From Chryseobacterium sp. R2A-55 (GTDB lineage Bacteria > Bacteroidota > Bacteroidia > Flavobacteriales > Weeksellaceae): a stretch of 64,000 bases of DNA. Within the stretch, counting starts at the first letter, position 1, and each line of letters begins with the position of its first letter. The notes under the pieces are model-generated. The model was not told the DNA's origin. It ran no database searches and saw only the letters and a program-made list of their open reading frames with translations. The stretch spans positions 434,001-498,000 of the forward strand of contig NZ_JACBFP010000002.1 in the NCBI RefSeq assembly GCF_021401085.1. The letters are read 5' to 3'. The translations under genes were made by a program, and so were the position numbers. Positions 37,752 through 45,179 of the stretch are shown in pieces.

Positions 37752-38558
37752 ATGTACAATTTAGACACTCTTCAAATTAGCAGCACCCATCCGTGTTTAA
37801 TCATTTATCTTTTAGACCAAAGTGCTTCAATGGCTGGAAATTTTGGTTATGATACTTCAAAAGCCGTTAAACTCGCAGAATCCGTTAACGAAATTATTTT
37901 CGAAACAGGACTAAAATGTTACAGTTCAGGCGGTGAACTTAAAAATCGCTTTGAACTTTCAATCATTGGATACGGTGCGGAAGCAGGGCTTGTAGAACCT
38001 GGTTGGGAAGGCAATCTTAGAGACCATTGGGTGGTTTCGATAGGAGAGGTATTTCAGAATGCTATAGGTGAACAAAATGATGTCCCCATCTGGATTAGAC
38101 CAAAAGCAGGTATGGATACACCAATGACCAAGGCTTTCGAAAATGCACATCGAATTTGTGAGGCGTGGATAAATTGGGGTAATCATAAGGATTGTCATCC
38201 TCCAATTATCATTAATATATCGGATGGTGTACCAACTGATTCAGAAAATAATGATTCAAAGCTCGTCAATACAGTTAATAATTTAAAAAAATTAGGTACT
38301 AACTACGGGAATGTGAATATTTTCAACATCCATATATCATCAGGCGGAGGTGATAGCATTTTATTTCCAACACACCTTGCAAATTCTAATATACACGCAA
38401 ATCTCTTATTTGAAATTTCAACAAATCTAACTGATAAGATGGTCGCTATCGCAAAAAATAAAAACTATCACACGCAAATAGGTTCAAAAGGATATATCTA
38501 TAATGGTACAGCAAGAAATCTGATGGACTTTTTACAAATAAGCAGTGACCCTGTATAG
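37752..38558 (+). CDS. vWA-domain protein (TerY-like)
   Basis: A 268-residue soluble protein made almost entirely of one von Willebrand A domain. The metal-ion site is intact: Asp22-x-Ser24-x-Ser26 (LLDQSASM), a Thr in GMDTPMTKAF, and Asp in NISDGVPTDS. TerY-type vWA proteins bind metal and act as scaffolds in tellurite/stress systems. Here it is directly followed by a PP2C phosphatase and a protein kinase, the order of a TerY-P-type triad. Its stop overlaps a possible GTG start of the phosphatase gene. No signal peptide, so it is cytoplasmic. Confidence 0.85.
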   Translation: MYNLDTLQISSTHPCLIIYLLDQSASMAGNFGYDTSKAVKLAESVNEIIFETGLKCYSSGGELKNRFELSIIGYGAEAGLVEPGWEGNLRDHWVVSIGEVFQNAIGEQNDVPIWIRPKAGMDTPMTKAFENAHRICEAWINWGNHKDCHPPIIINISDGVPTDSENNDSKLVNTVNNLKKLGTNYGNVNIFNIHISSGGGDSILFPTHLANSNIHANLLFEISTNLTDKMVAIAKNKNYHTQIGSKGYIYNGTARNLMDFLQISSDPV

Positions 38559-38560
38559 TG

Positions 38561-39715
38561 ATGAAAATAAGAGTATTTCAAATCCAAAAAAAGGCTTCAG
38601 AAACTTTTGCGGAAATTCAGGACAAATATCTCATTAATCCTGCTTTAAGAACGGTTGCCCTATGTGATGGTGCAACCCAAGGTTTCAGGTCGGAAATTTG
38701 GGCTGAAATGTTAGTTCAGGCTTTTACAACTTCTCCCAACTTTAAGAAAAACGACCTTATAGAGTTTTTTACCACAAAAGCTGAGGAATTCGATGATATT
38801 AGGTTTGAATTCAATGAAAACTTTGCTGTAAAAGCTATTGAGAAAAAAAAGAGGGAGCTTGGAAGTTTTTCAACCTTTATGGGAGTTCAAATAGATGGGA
38901 TTAAAGTGCAATTTATCTCATCTGGAGATGTATGTTCTTTTGTTGTGAAAAATGGGAAAATTTTTTCTTCTTACCCTTTCACTTCGGTAGAGCAATTAGA
39001 TGCCGACCAAGGATTCTTAGGGACAAAAAAATTAATCAGGAACGAAATTTCTGAAGATACATTTTATGAAAAAAATGTTGAAATACAGCGTGATTGCAAA
39101 TTGTTGCTGGTTACGGATGCAATTGCAAGATACATTCTGAGGACTAAAGATATCGAAATATTGAATGTTCAAAATTTTGCTGATTTTAAAAACTATATTT
39201 TAAATATTTGGGAAGATAGATTGTTGGAGGATGATGACATCTCGTTAATCGAAGTCAGTGAATTTGACAATGCTGATTTTGTAATTGAAGAAATCTTACC
39301 GCCTGAAGATTTCTCTTTTCCAAAAGAAAATCCCGCATCTACAAAAAACTTCAACTTACAATACATGAAAGAAATTAAAGAACTACAAAATCAAATCGAG
39401 TTTCTAAAAAGAAATGTTGATACTTCAGAAAAAAGAATTGACAGAATATCTTCAAAACTGAAATCCCTTGGCTACATTCTATTTTCCATATTAGGGCTTA
39501 TGGCACTCTCGGCAATCATCTTTTTTTGGCAAAGCTTTAACAGCAAAAGATTGGCAGGCGAAGAGGATGCAAAAGTTAAACAAACAAATTTGTTGGAGGT
39601 TCAAGATTCTGAGAAATCAGCATCAATTAAATCCAAAAATAATGTGAAACAAGCGAATAAAAAGAATGATGAAGTTTTAATAGACCTAAAGCAAGAAGAT
39701 TCTGCCAAAAAATAA
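38561..39715 (+). CDS. PP2C-family protein phosphatase with membrane anchor
   Basis: A 384-residue protein from ATG at 38561 (a GTG directly before it would add one residue). The N-terminal 235 residues form a divergent PP2C domain. Candidate metal-binding Asp residues are in ALCDGATQGF (about 36), SSGDVCSF, LLLVTDAIARY and EDDDISLIEV. After it come a coiled-coil (MKEIKELQNQIEFLKRNVDTSEKRIDRISSKLKS), one membrane helix (LGYILFSILGLMALSAIIFFW, about 305-325) and a Lys-rich tail. PP2C enzymes remove phosphate from Ser/Thr; the likely substrate is the kinase next door or its targets. Confidence 0.83.
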   Translation: MKIRVFQIQKKASETFAEIQDKYLINPALRTVALCDGATQGFRSEIWAEMLVQAFTTSPNFKKNDLIEFFTTKAEEFDDIRFEFNENFAVKAIEKKKRELGSFSTFMGVQIDGIKVQFISSGDVCSFVVKNGKIFSSYPFTSVEQLDADQGFLGTKKLIRNEISEDTFYEKNVEIQRDCKLLLVTDAIARYILRTKDIEILNVQNFADFKNYILNIWEDRLLEDDDISLIEVSEFDNADFVIEEILPPEDFSFPKENPASTKNFNLQYMKEIKELQNQIEFLKRNVDTSEKRIDRISSKLKSLGYILFSILGLMALSAIIFFWQSFNSKRLAGEEDAKVKQTNLLEVQDSEKSASIKSKNNVKQANKKNDEVLIDLKQEDSAKK

Positions 39716-39727
39716 ATAGTTGTGTCA

Positions 39728-41287
39728 ATGAATTATCCATTACTTTCTGAATACGAAATAGCAATCAAGAAAAATGGCAGTCAAATCTTAAATCTTGGTG
39801 AAAGATATGAGTTTGTTGCAAATAGAGTTACGCCAATAAAATTCTATAATTTTGGTTCAGGAACTTTTGCGAGCGTTTTCAAAGTAAAAGACATTCGATA
39901 TAATCATTACGCTTTAAGATGTTTTCTTAATGCTGGTGACCCCAAAAGAATTGAAAGAACAAAAAAGATTAGTGAATTTCTTTCTCAGGTCAATGAACCG
40001 TGGTTGTGCAAAAGCCGTGTAATTGAGCGAGGAATCAGAATAAAAGGCCATTATTTTCCAGTAGTTGTGATGGACTGGACTTCGGGAATTTTAATTAATG
40101 AATATGTAACAGATATTTTACATTCAAACAGTAAAATAGATGAACTTATAATCAAAATATTACAACTCAGTCAGTCACTTGAGAAGAAAGGTATTGCACA
40201 TGGAGACATCCAATCTGGAAATTTACTGGTTGAAAAGAATGAAAACAGCATTAATTTGAGACTTGTTGATTACGATGCAATGTTTATTCCCAGTTTGAAA
40301 GGTGAAAAAGCAGTTGAAGTAGGTCATTCATCATTTCAACACAATAGAAGGACGAAAGATGATTTTGACGAAAAGATAGACGGTTTTTCTTTTTGGTTAA
40401 TGGTCACTGCTCTCGAAGCGTTGAAATTCGACAAAACACTTTGGAATAAAGACATGAGCGGTGGATTTAATGATGGTGATAACTTCCTATTTCGGGCAAA
40501 AGACATCGCAACACCTCACGCATCAATTCTAGTTTCGAGACTAAGAAATTTGCGGCAACCATCGGTAGACTATTACTTGGATAAATTGCTTTCAAATACA
40601 TCGTCACCTTCAAGGTCTGAATTGAAACTGTACGGTAATGCTATACAGTTACATAAACCGACTACTGTAACTCTTTCGAAAATTAATGAGACAACTCAAG
40701 TTCGAACCAAAGACGAACAAGCATATTTCACAATTGATGCTGATGTTCCCAATGCGAACGTTTTTTTTAATTCAGTTAGCGGCTTAAAATTAGGAACAAC
40801 GCCCTTGAAACTGTCTTTGGACAATGCTTCAAGACTTATCATAATAGAAAAAAACGGAGTGCAAAAACCGTTTTATCTCAATATTAATGAGAGGAATTAT
40901 TTTATCAAACTAAACCAGCATTCTATAAATGTTCCTTCATCTGCTCGGAGATATCAAGTATTTGGAAATCGGGGGTCAAAAATTGATGTCACATTAAAAG
41001 ATATCGAGGAAATCTACAGGTCGGGCAGAGATTTGAACTCGGTTTTTGTGAATGGCTATATAGAATATGTATCAAATGTGCCTGAGGTGAAAGCTATAAA
41101 GGACAGATACTTCACTAGTAATCCCACTCTAAACGTGAAACAAAATATTGAATATGAAAGTACTTCTACAAAATCTCCTGTTCAAAATACAAAAATAAAG
41201 CAGCAAGATAGCAGTATGTCCATAGTTGGTATAATCATTGTTTTGGCGATTATTGGTCTTCTTATTTTTATAGCGGCAAATTCATGA
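39728..41287 (+). CDS. Protein kinase with C-terminal membrane anchor
   Basis: A 519-residue protein from ATG at 39728; a GTG six bases earlier is possible. Kinase features: glycine loop NFGSGTFASVFKV (about 41-53), YALRCFL where the usual ATP-binding Lys of the VAIK motif appears as Arg, catalytic loop HGDIQSGNLLV, and VDYDAMF in place of DFG. The C-terminal region (about 315-420) looks like beta-rich PEGA-type repeats (YFTIDADVPNANVFFNSVSGLKLGTTPLKLSLD). It ends in a membrane helix (MSIVGIIIVLAIIGLLIFIAA), so it is tail-anchored. It is the last gene of the rightward group and 12 bases after the phosphatase. Confidence 0.83.
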   Translation: MNYPLLSEYEIAIKKNGSQILNLGERYEFVANRVTPIKFYNFGSGTFASVFKVKDIRYNHYALRCFLNAGDPKRIERTKKISEFLSQVNEPWLCKSRVIERGIRIKGHYFPVVVMDWTSGILINEYVTDILHSNSKIDELIIKILQLSQSLEKKGIAHGDIQSGNLLVEKNENSINLRLVDYDAMFIPSLKGEKAVEVGHSSFQHNRRTKDDFDEKIDGFSFWLMVTALEALKFDKTLWNKDMSGGFNDGDNFLFRAKDIATPHASILVSRLRNLRQPSVDYYLDKLLSNTSSPSRSELKLYGNAIQLHKPTTVTLSKINETTQVRTKDEQAYFTIDADVPNANVFFNSVSGLKLGTTPLKLSLDNASRLIIIEKNGVQKPFYLNINERNYFIKLNQHSINVPSSARRYQVFGNRGSKIDVTLKDIEEIYRSGRDLNSVFVNGYIEYVSNVPEVKAIKDRYFTSNPTLNVKQNIEYESTSTKSPVQNTKIKQQDSSMSIVGIIIVLAIIGLLIFIAANS

Positions 41288-41507
41288 TAAGTTTTTCTTT
41301 TATGATTCGTCAATTACGCAACATGAGAAATTTTATTGGGATTTAATCGGACATGTAGGCATTAGCCGTCAAAAAATATTTGTGGATAAAAACCTAAAAA
41401 TTATTGAACTTTTCCTACTTACTTAAAAACATATGCACTTAAGTCAAATGCTTATATAGTTTAACTCTTACATAATCAATAACTTGTAAACTCGAAATGT
41501 CCTTAAA

Positions 41508-42146
41508 TTAAAACAATTTATTTTCAAATGATAGGTTGGTTGCAACGACTTCCGCTTCATAATTCGGAAATGAAAAATCCTGCAATGGAATATCGTCTAA
41601 CCATCGATATTGAACCTGTTTGCCAAGCATTATTGGCATCCTGTGCTTAGTGTTGTGGATTTCAGACATAAGTTCATTTGCCTGTGTAGTTACTACGGTT
41701 ACAGTAGGTACTTCTTTTTGGGTTTCAGGGTCTGTCCACAAATTATATATCCCACCAAGAGCAAAAATAGGTTGGTCTTTGATGCCAACTAAATACTGAT
41801 GCTTGATTTTTCCTTTTTCGTCCTGCCATTGCCATTCATGGAAACCGTTCACCAGAATTAAACAACGATTATTTACTGAGTTTTTGTAGCTTTTTAGTTC
41901 TTCAGCAGTTTCAATTCTCGCATTAAGCGTCTTCTTCTGAAAGTCCCTGTTTTTACTCCAAAAAGCAATAAGTCCCCATTCTGCTGGAACAATATGTGAA
42001 GTGTCTCTATCTACGATAATAGGTACTCGGGGTGTAGCAAATCCATTAATCCTGAATTCCCTGTGATAAGGCTCGCCAACATATTGTGCTTCGAAGTATT
42101 CTTCAAGCTCTTGAGCTTCTGATAATAGTGAAATATAGTTACACAT
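41508..42146 (-). CDS. SRAP/YedK-family abasic-site-binding protein
   Basis: SRAP proteins (YedK, human HMCES) form a covalent link with abasic sites in single-stranded DNA through Cys2. The 212-residue protein has all key residues: Cys2 directly after Met, Asn75 in LNARIET, Glu104 in NGFHEW, and His168 in KHRMPIML. SRAP genes are part of SOS-linked cassettes in Bacteroidota mobile elements. Here it is the last gene of a three-gene leftward group with a zinc ribbon and a DnaE-type OB fold, so repair or damage tolerance is the likely context. Confidence 0.92.
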   Translation of the reverse strand: MCNYISLLSEAQELEEYFEAQYVGEPYHREFRINGFATPRVPIIVDRDTSHIVPAEWGLIAFWSKNRDFQKKTLNARIETAEELKSYKNSVNNRCLILVNGFHEWQWQDEKGKIKHQYLVGIKDQPIFALGGIYNLWTDPETQKEVPTVTVVTTQANELMSEIHNTKHRMPIMLGKQVQYRWLDDIPLQDFSFPNYEAEVVATNLSFENKLF

Positions 42147-42167
42147 AGGTGGTTTTATATTTTGATT

Positions 42168-42368
42168 TTAGTTTTGGTCAATAATTCTCTTAGCTTCCTC
42201 AGGGTTGTATTGATACTTACAAGATGGACACAAAAAATAATATTCGAAATAGTATTTTTGATTAGATTTTAATTTACGGTTTGGAATTTTCTTTACCATT
42301 GGAGTTCCACAAAGACATAAATCACCTTCATTTTGGATTTTCACCTTTTTATTTTTTTGCATACTCAT
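42168..42368 (-). CDS. Small zinc-ribbon-like protein
   Basis: A 66-residue basic protein with two Cys pairs, CLCG and CPSC, set 29 residues apart (DLCLCGTPMVKKIPN...YYFLCPSCKYQYNPEEA), as in a zinc ribbon. It lies between the OB-fold gene (40 bases before it) and the SRAP gene (21 bases after it). I do not recognise a specific family; a DNA-binding accessory role is inferred from context. Confidence 0.65.
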   Translation of the reverse strand: MSMQKNKKVKIQNEGDLCLCGTPMVKKIPNRKLKSNQKYYFEYYFLCPSCKYQYNPEEAKRIIDQN

Positions 42369-42408
42369 AACTACTTAGTTGTTTTTGAAATTTAGTAAAG
42401 TTAAAAAA

Positions 42409-42768
42409 TTATTTCATCTTTATTCTTGGTAAACCAATTTCATGTTCTTGTGGATAAGGCTTTCTCCATGTCATACTCACATCTTCCTTGATATTTCTTT
42501 GGGCTTCCAAAGCTTTTTCTTTATCGTAAGCATATCTTGGGTCAGGTATAAAAGGCATCTTAGCCATTTTAGTAATGGTTATCGTTGGGAAGTGGAAATC
42601 TACCTCAACAAATCCAAGCAATAAATACACGCCCCCACCCTGAAATGGATATTTTTTCAGATTATCTGGGAAGTGAGCCGTATCAAAATACTCTCCTTCC
42701 ACATCAATCCAAGTTCCAAAATACATAGTTCCTTTTTTGGTTGGAAAATATCGAAAGAGGGTAGTCAT
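42409..42768 (-). CDS. Orphan DnaE-type C-terminal OB-fold protein
   Basis: A 119-residue protein that resembles the C-terminal OB-fold of error-prone DNA polymerase III alpha (DnaE2) of Bacteroidota: KKGTMYFGTWIDVEGEYFDTAHFPDNLKKYPFQGGGVYLLLGFVEVDFHFPTITITKMAKMPFIPDPRY. The tail SMTWRKPYPQEHEIGLPRIKMK follows. The polymerase and PHP domains are absent and no remnant is seen upstream, where a hairpin and then the island end are found. It may be a true stand-alone domain or the leftover of a DnaE2/ImuB/SRAP cassette. The assignment rests on remembered family sequence. Confidence 0.55.
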   Translation of the reverse strand: MTTLFRYFPTKKGTMYFGTWIDVEGEYFDTAHFPDNLKKYPFQGGGVYLLLGFVEVDFHFPTITITKMAKMPFIPDPRYAYDKEKALEAQRNIKEDVSMTWRKPYPQEHEIGLPRIKMK

Positions 42769-42777
42769 ATACAGAGC

Positions 42778-42820
42778 ATAGCCAGGGTCATTTTCTGGAT
42801 TTTTAAGTACCCCTGGCTAT
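42778..42820 (-). other. 10-bp hairpin upstream of the OB-fold gene
   Basis: ATAGCCAGGG (42778-42787) and CCCTGGCTAT (42811-42820) form a perfect stem with a 23-base loop, 9 bases before the OB-fold start codon. There is no T tract on either strand. It may regulate translation or bind a repressor of the repair cassette. Confidence 0.45.
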
Positions 42821-42888
42821 TGACAATGCGATTTTTGATGTGAATTTTTACAATATACTTTCAAGCATTTTATGCGCTAATTATCCAT

Positions 42889-42908
42889 ATGTGGGGAGGA
42901 TGTGGGGA
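42889..42908 (+). repeat. Right pair of TGTGGGGA boxes (candidate integrase arm sites)
   Basis: This copy matches the left pair at 20160-20179 in 19 of 20 bases and has the same orientation and 11-base period. It lies just inside the ssrA terminator. Confidence 0.6.
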
Positions 42909-42926
42909 TAAACTCTACTGTAAATA

Positions 42927-42955
42927 AATAACCCATTGATTATCAATGGGTTATT
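42927..42955 (-). terminator. Terminator of ssrA
   Basis: A perfect 14-bp stem (AATAACCCATTGAT / ATCAATGGGTTATT) stands 9 bases beyond the core of the ssrA 3' end and is followed on the minus strand by a T-rich run. It would have been brought in by the island, while a diverged version remains at 19976-20004. Confidence 0.8.
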
Positions 42956-42964
42956 TTTATAGGT

Positions 42965-42977
42965 GTGGAGCAGGAGG
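42965..42977 (-). repeat. Right attachment core within ssrA
   Basis: GTGGAGCAGGAGG, identical to 20014-20026, forms the 3' acceptor end of ssrA. Strand exchange probably occurred in or close to these 13 bases, leaving ssrA intact. Confidence 0.8.
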
Positions 42978-43362
42978 GATTCGAACCCTCGTCCAAACAA
43001 GCAACACATAAGATTTCTACATGCTTATTCCGTTCTTGGTTTTCGTCGCAAAGCAGACAGCGGACAGCCAACTTTGCGCTTATCTTCTGAGGTTTTCGTT
43101 CCCGATTCGAAGACTCTCGGGACTTATTTCCGCATTGCTATACCCCGTGATCAGACGTCGCGAAACAGAACTTCTGCGGGATATCTCGTTTCCTTACTGT
43201 GCTTCAGGAAAAACGCTAATCCTACTATGATTCAGATTAAGCAGCGAGAGCGAACTCTTGGTTGCCAGTTAAAATTTTGTAGCAAGGGATTAAAGAGATC
43301 GCGCCACGGTTCTCTGCATGCTTACTTATCCATTGGTCTTGCTGTCGAAACCAGTCTGCCCC
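42966..43362 (-). ncRNA. ssrA: Transfer-messenger RNA
   Basis: tmRNA rescues stalled ribosomes and adds a degradation tag. The 5' end (at 43362) reads GGGGCAGACTGGTTTCGAC, the hallmark tmRNA start. The 3' end has the T-arm GGGTTCGAATCCC and the acceptor strand CTGCTCC, which pairs fully with GGGGCAG (one G·U). The discriminator A is at 42966 and the next bases are CACC, so the terminal CCA is not encoded in place and must be added. The tag frame is at 43237-43266. Spurious reading frames cross this region on the plus strand. Confidence 0.94.
43237..43266 (-). other. tmRNA tag-encoding frame (GNQEFALAA)
   Basis: GGC AAC CAA GAG TTC GCT CTC GCT GCT TAA encodes Gly-Asn-Gln-Glu-Phe-Ala-Leu-Ala-Ala and a stop. 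The ALAA end is the normal protease-recognition signal. Gly as the resume codon is inferred from other Bacteroidota tags, which begin with Gly. Confidence 0.88.
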
Positions 43363-43508
43363 GGATTTTGTAAGGATGCAAAGATACGCAATTTTTATTC
43401 CAAGATAGTAAAATCGAATTTCCCAATATTCTCATAAAACCCGTTAACAGCGGTTAAACTTCTTCGCCCAAATCAAAAAAGGATTTACTTTTAACAAAAG
43501 TTTAATCC

Positions 43509-44303
43509 ATGAAAACAAAACTACTTTTGATTTTCTTTCTCGCTTGTTCGATTTCAGGTTTTTCCCAGACCTATATTTTCGGGAAGGTGAAGTCAGAAAT
43601 GGGAAAAGAAATCTTTGAAACGATCATCATTAACACCAGAACCGATGAGAAAGTACTTTCCGACAAAGACGGGAACTATATGATTGCCGCAAAACCATCG
43701 GACGAACTCCGTTTTGTGAAAAGCGGTTATGACCGCTTTGACGTGAGGATTTCCAAAGAAAATTTTTCGAAACCGCTCGATGTCCTCTTGAACAGAGTTC
43801 CGTACCTGATTCCGGAAGTAGAGATTGCTTTTCAACCCACTGGGAATTTGAAGAAAGATTCCAAAACACTTGATCCGCCTAAAAGGGTGGTTGCGCTCAA
43901 TTCGTCATTAAATGCATACATGATGACTCCGCTAAGTGAAGTTGCTCCGAAACTGACGACGCCATCGGCATTCCAAGGACAGGATTACAGTGCGGGACAC
44001 GCAAATATTTTGGGAATCGCAAAGGCTATTTATGGCTTGATCAAAAAGGAGGCGAATCCATTGACTATAGCCAATTACGCCGAAACTCAGCATTTTTTCG
44101 CCAGGATTAAGTTGGAACTTGATTTAAGTTTTTACATATCCCAAGGTTGGGATGAAGATGAAATTGACCGATTCCTCATTTATGCCGACCAAACTTATCA
44201 GTTGGCGAAAAAATACCGGAACAATTTCAACATTTCCAAAATATCGACAGAGATGATGTTGGCTTATAAAGAATATGTGAAAACCAGAAAAACAAAAAGT
44301 TAA
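43509..44303 (+). CDS. Exported protein with carboxypeptidase-regulatory-like domain
   Basis: A 264-residue exported protein. A signal peptide (to about residue 19, SISGFSQ) leads to a CarboxypepD_reg-like beta-sandwich (YIFGKVKSEMGKEIFETIIINTRTDEKVLSDKDGNYMIAAKPSDELRFVKSGYDRFDVRI, about 20-95). The rest is a helical part without a known domain (LSFYISQGWDEDEIDRFLIYADQTYQLAKKYR). Such proteins are frequent in flavobacteria and usually reside in the periplasm or at the outer membrane; the role is unknown. Confidence 0.78.
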   Translation: MKTKLLLIFFLACSISGFSQTYIFGKVKSEMGKEIFETIIINTRTDEKVLSDKDGNYMIAAKPSDELRFVKSGYDRFDVRISKENFSKPLDVLLNRVPYLIPEVEIAFQPTGNLKKDSKTLDPPKRVVALNSSLNAYMMTPLSEVAPKLTTPSAFQGQDYSAGHANILGIAKAIYGLIKKEANPLTIANYAETQHFFARIKLELDLSFYISQGWDEDEIDRFLIYADQTYQLAKKYRNNFNISKISTEMMLAYKEYVKTRKTKS

Positions 44304-44405
44304 TAGAATTCCCATTAAAAGTTAAAGAAATCTTAAAATTTGGAACGGGAATTGTTATCATCAATGCAATCACAAAAAGTTATTCAATAAACACCACTTC
44401 ACTTT

Positions 44406-45137
44406 ATGAACAAAAACATCATTGCGATCGCGATCGCAGCACTTGGATTCGTTATTGGGCTCGCTTTCTTAGGAAACGCCATTAAAAACAGAAATAAATC
44501 TGAAAACACTATTTCCGTTACCGGATTAGGCGTGAAAAAATTTACATCAGACGTGATTGCCTGGAGCGGAAATTTCTCGCGCAACAGTTTCGAGTTGAAA
44601 TCTGCTTATGACCAACTTGCAAACGATAGGAAAGTAATCGAGAACTATCTGGTTTCAAAGGGAATTCCAAAGAATGAGATCATATTTTCTGCGGTAGATA
44701 TCCAGAAAGAATTCAATTACAATACAGATTCCAACGGAAGAAGCAGTCAGACTTTTGCGGGCTATCAACTTTCGCAAACCGTTTCCATTGACAGTAATGA
44801 TGTCGCCAAGATTGAAAACCTCTCCAGAAATATCACTGAAATCATCAATCTGGGAATTGAGTTCACCTCATCGCCTCCGAATTATTTCTACTCCAAATTG
44901 GCAGACGTGAAACACCAAATGATTGCAGACGCCACGAAGGACGCCAGACAACGCGCCGAGAAAATCGCTGAAAACTCCGGAAGTTCATTGGGGAAACTGA
45001 AAAAGGCGACGATGGGAGTTACCCAAATCACCGCGCCGAATTCCACGGAAGAATATTCTTATGGCGGAACGTTCAACACCTCGTCGAAAGACAAGGAAGC
45101 GAGCATCACCATCAAACTGGAATATCAGGTGGATTAA
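44406..45137 (+). CDS. SIMPL-domain (DUF541) protein
   Basis: A 243-residue protein with an N-terminal membrane anchor or signal (NIIAIAIAALGFVIGLAFLG). The SIMPL/DUF541 domain follows: ISVTGLGVKKFTSDVIAWSGNFSRNSFELKSAYDQLANDRKVIENYLVSKGIPKNEI..., then KHQMIADATKDARQRAEKIAENSGSSLGKL and SITIKLEYQVD at the end. The domain is common in periplasmic or membrane-bound proteins of unclear function. Transcription converges on the acetyltransferase gene. Confidence 0.85.
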   Translation: MNKNIIAIAIAALGFVIGLAFLGNAIKNRNKSENTISVTGLGVKKFTSDVIAWSGNFSRNSFELKSAYDQLANDRKVIENYLVSKGIPKNEIIFSAVDIQKEFNYNTDSNGRSSQTFAGYQLSQTVSIDSNDVAKIENLSRNITEIINLGIEFTSSPPNYFYSKLADVKHQMIADATKDARQRAEKIAENSGSSLGKLKKATMGVTQITAPNSTEEYSYGGTFNTSSKDKEASITIKLEYQVD

Positions 45138-45179
45138 ACTTTGCAAGAATTGCATCCTGTATCGATCTGAAATCAAGAT

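Larger units (their letters stand above)
20014..42977. mobile_element. Genomic island integrated in the tmRNA gene
   Basis: About 23 kb lie between two 13-bp copies of the ssrA 3' end. The content is accessory and appears more AT-rich than the flanking housekeeping genes. It holds a tyrosine recombinase (30105-31442), an excisionase-like HTH protein, a primase-like protein, a type I restriction system, a toxin-antitoxin-like pair and a vWA/phosphatase/kinase triad. I found no relaxase or conjugation genes, so transfer would need help from another element. The recombinase gene is near the middle rather than beside an end, which is unusual. Insertion in tmRNA or tRNA 3' ends by tyrosine recombinases is well established. 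Confidence 0.85.

Noticed and set aside
20014-42977. A prophage as explanation of the island
   Set aside because: I see no capsid, terminase, tail or lysis genes; content is defence, signalling and a minimal mobility core.
42963-43373. Plus-strand reading frame of 136 codons (and another at 43021-43230)
   Set aside because: Both lie wholly inside the tmRNA gene on the other strand. Their sequence has no protein-like features and is explained by the RNA.
44424-44440. GCGATCGC-rich stretch as a regulatory motif
   Set aside because: It falls inside the membrane-anchor codons of the SIMPL gene (encoding IAIAIAA) and is explained by codon repetition.
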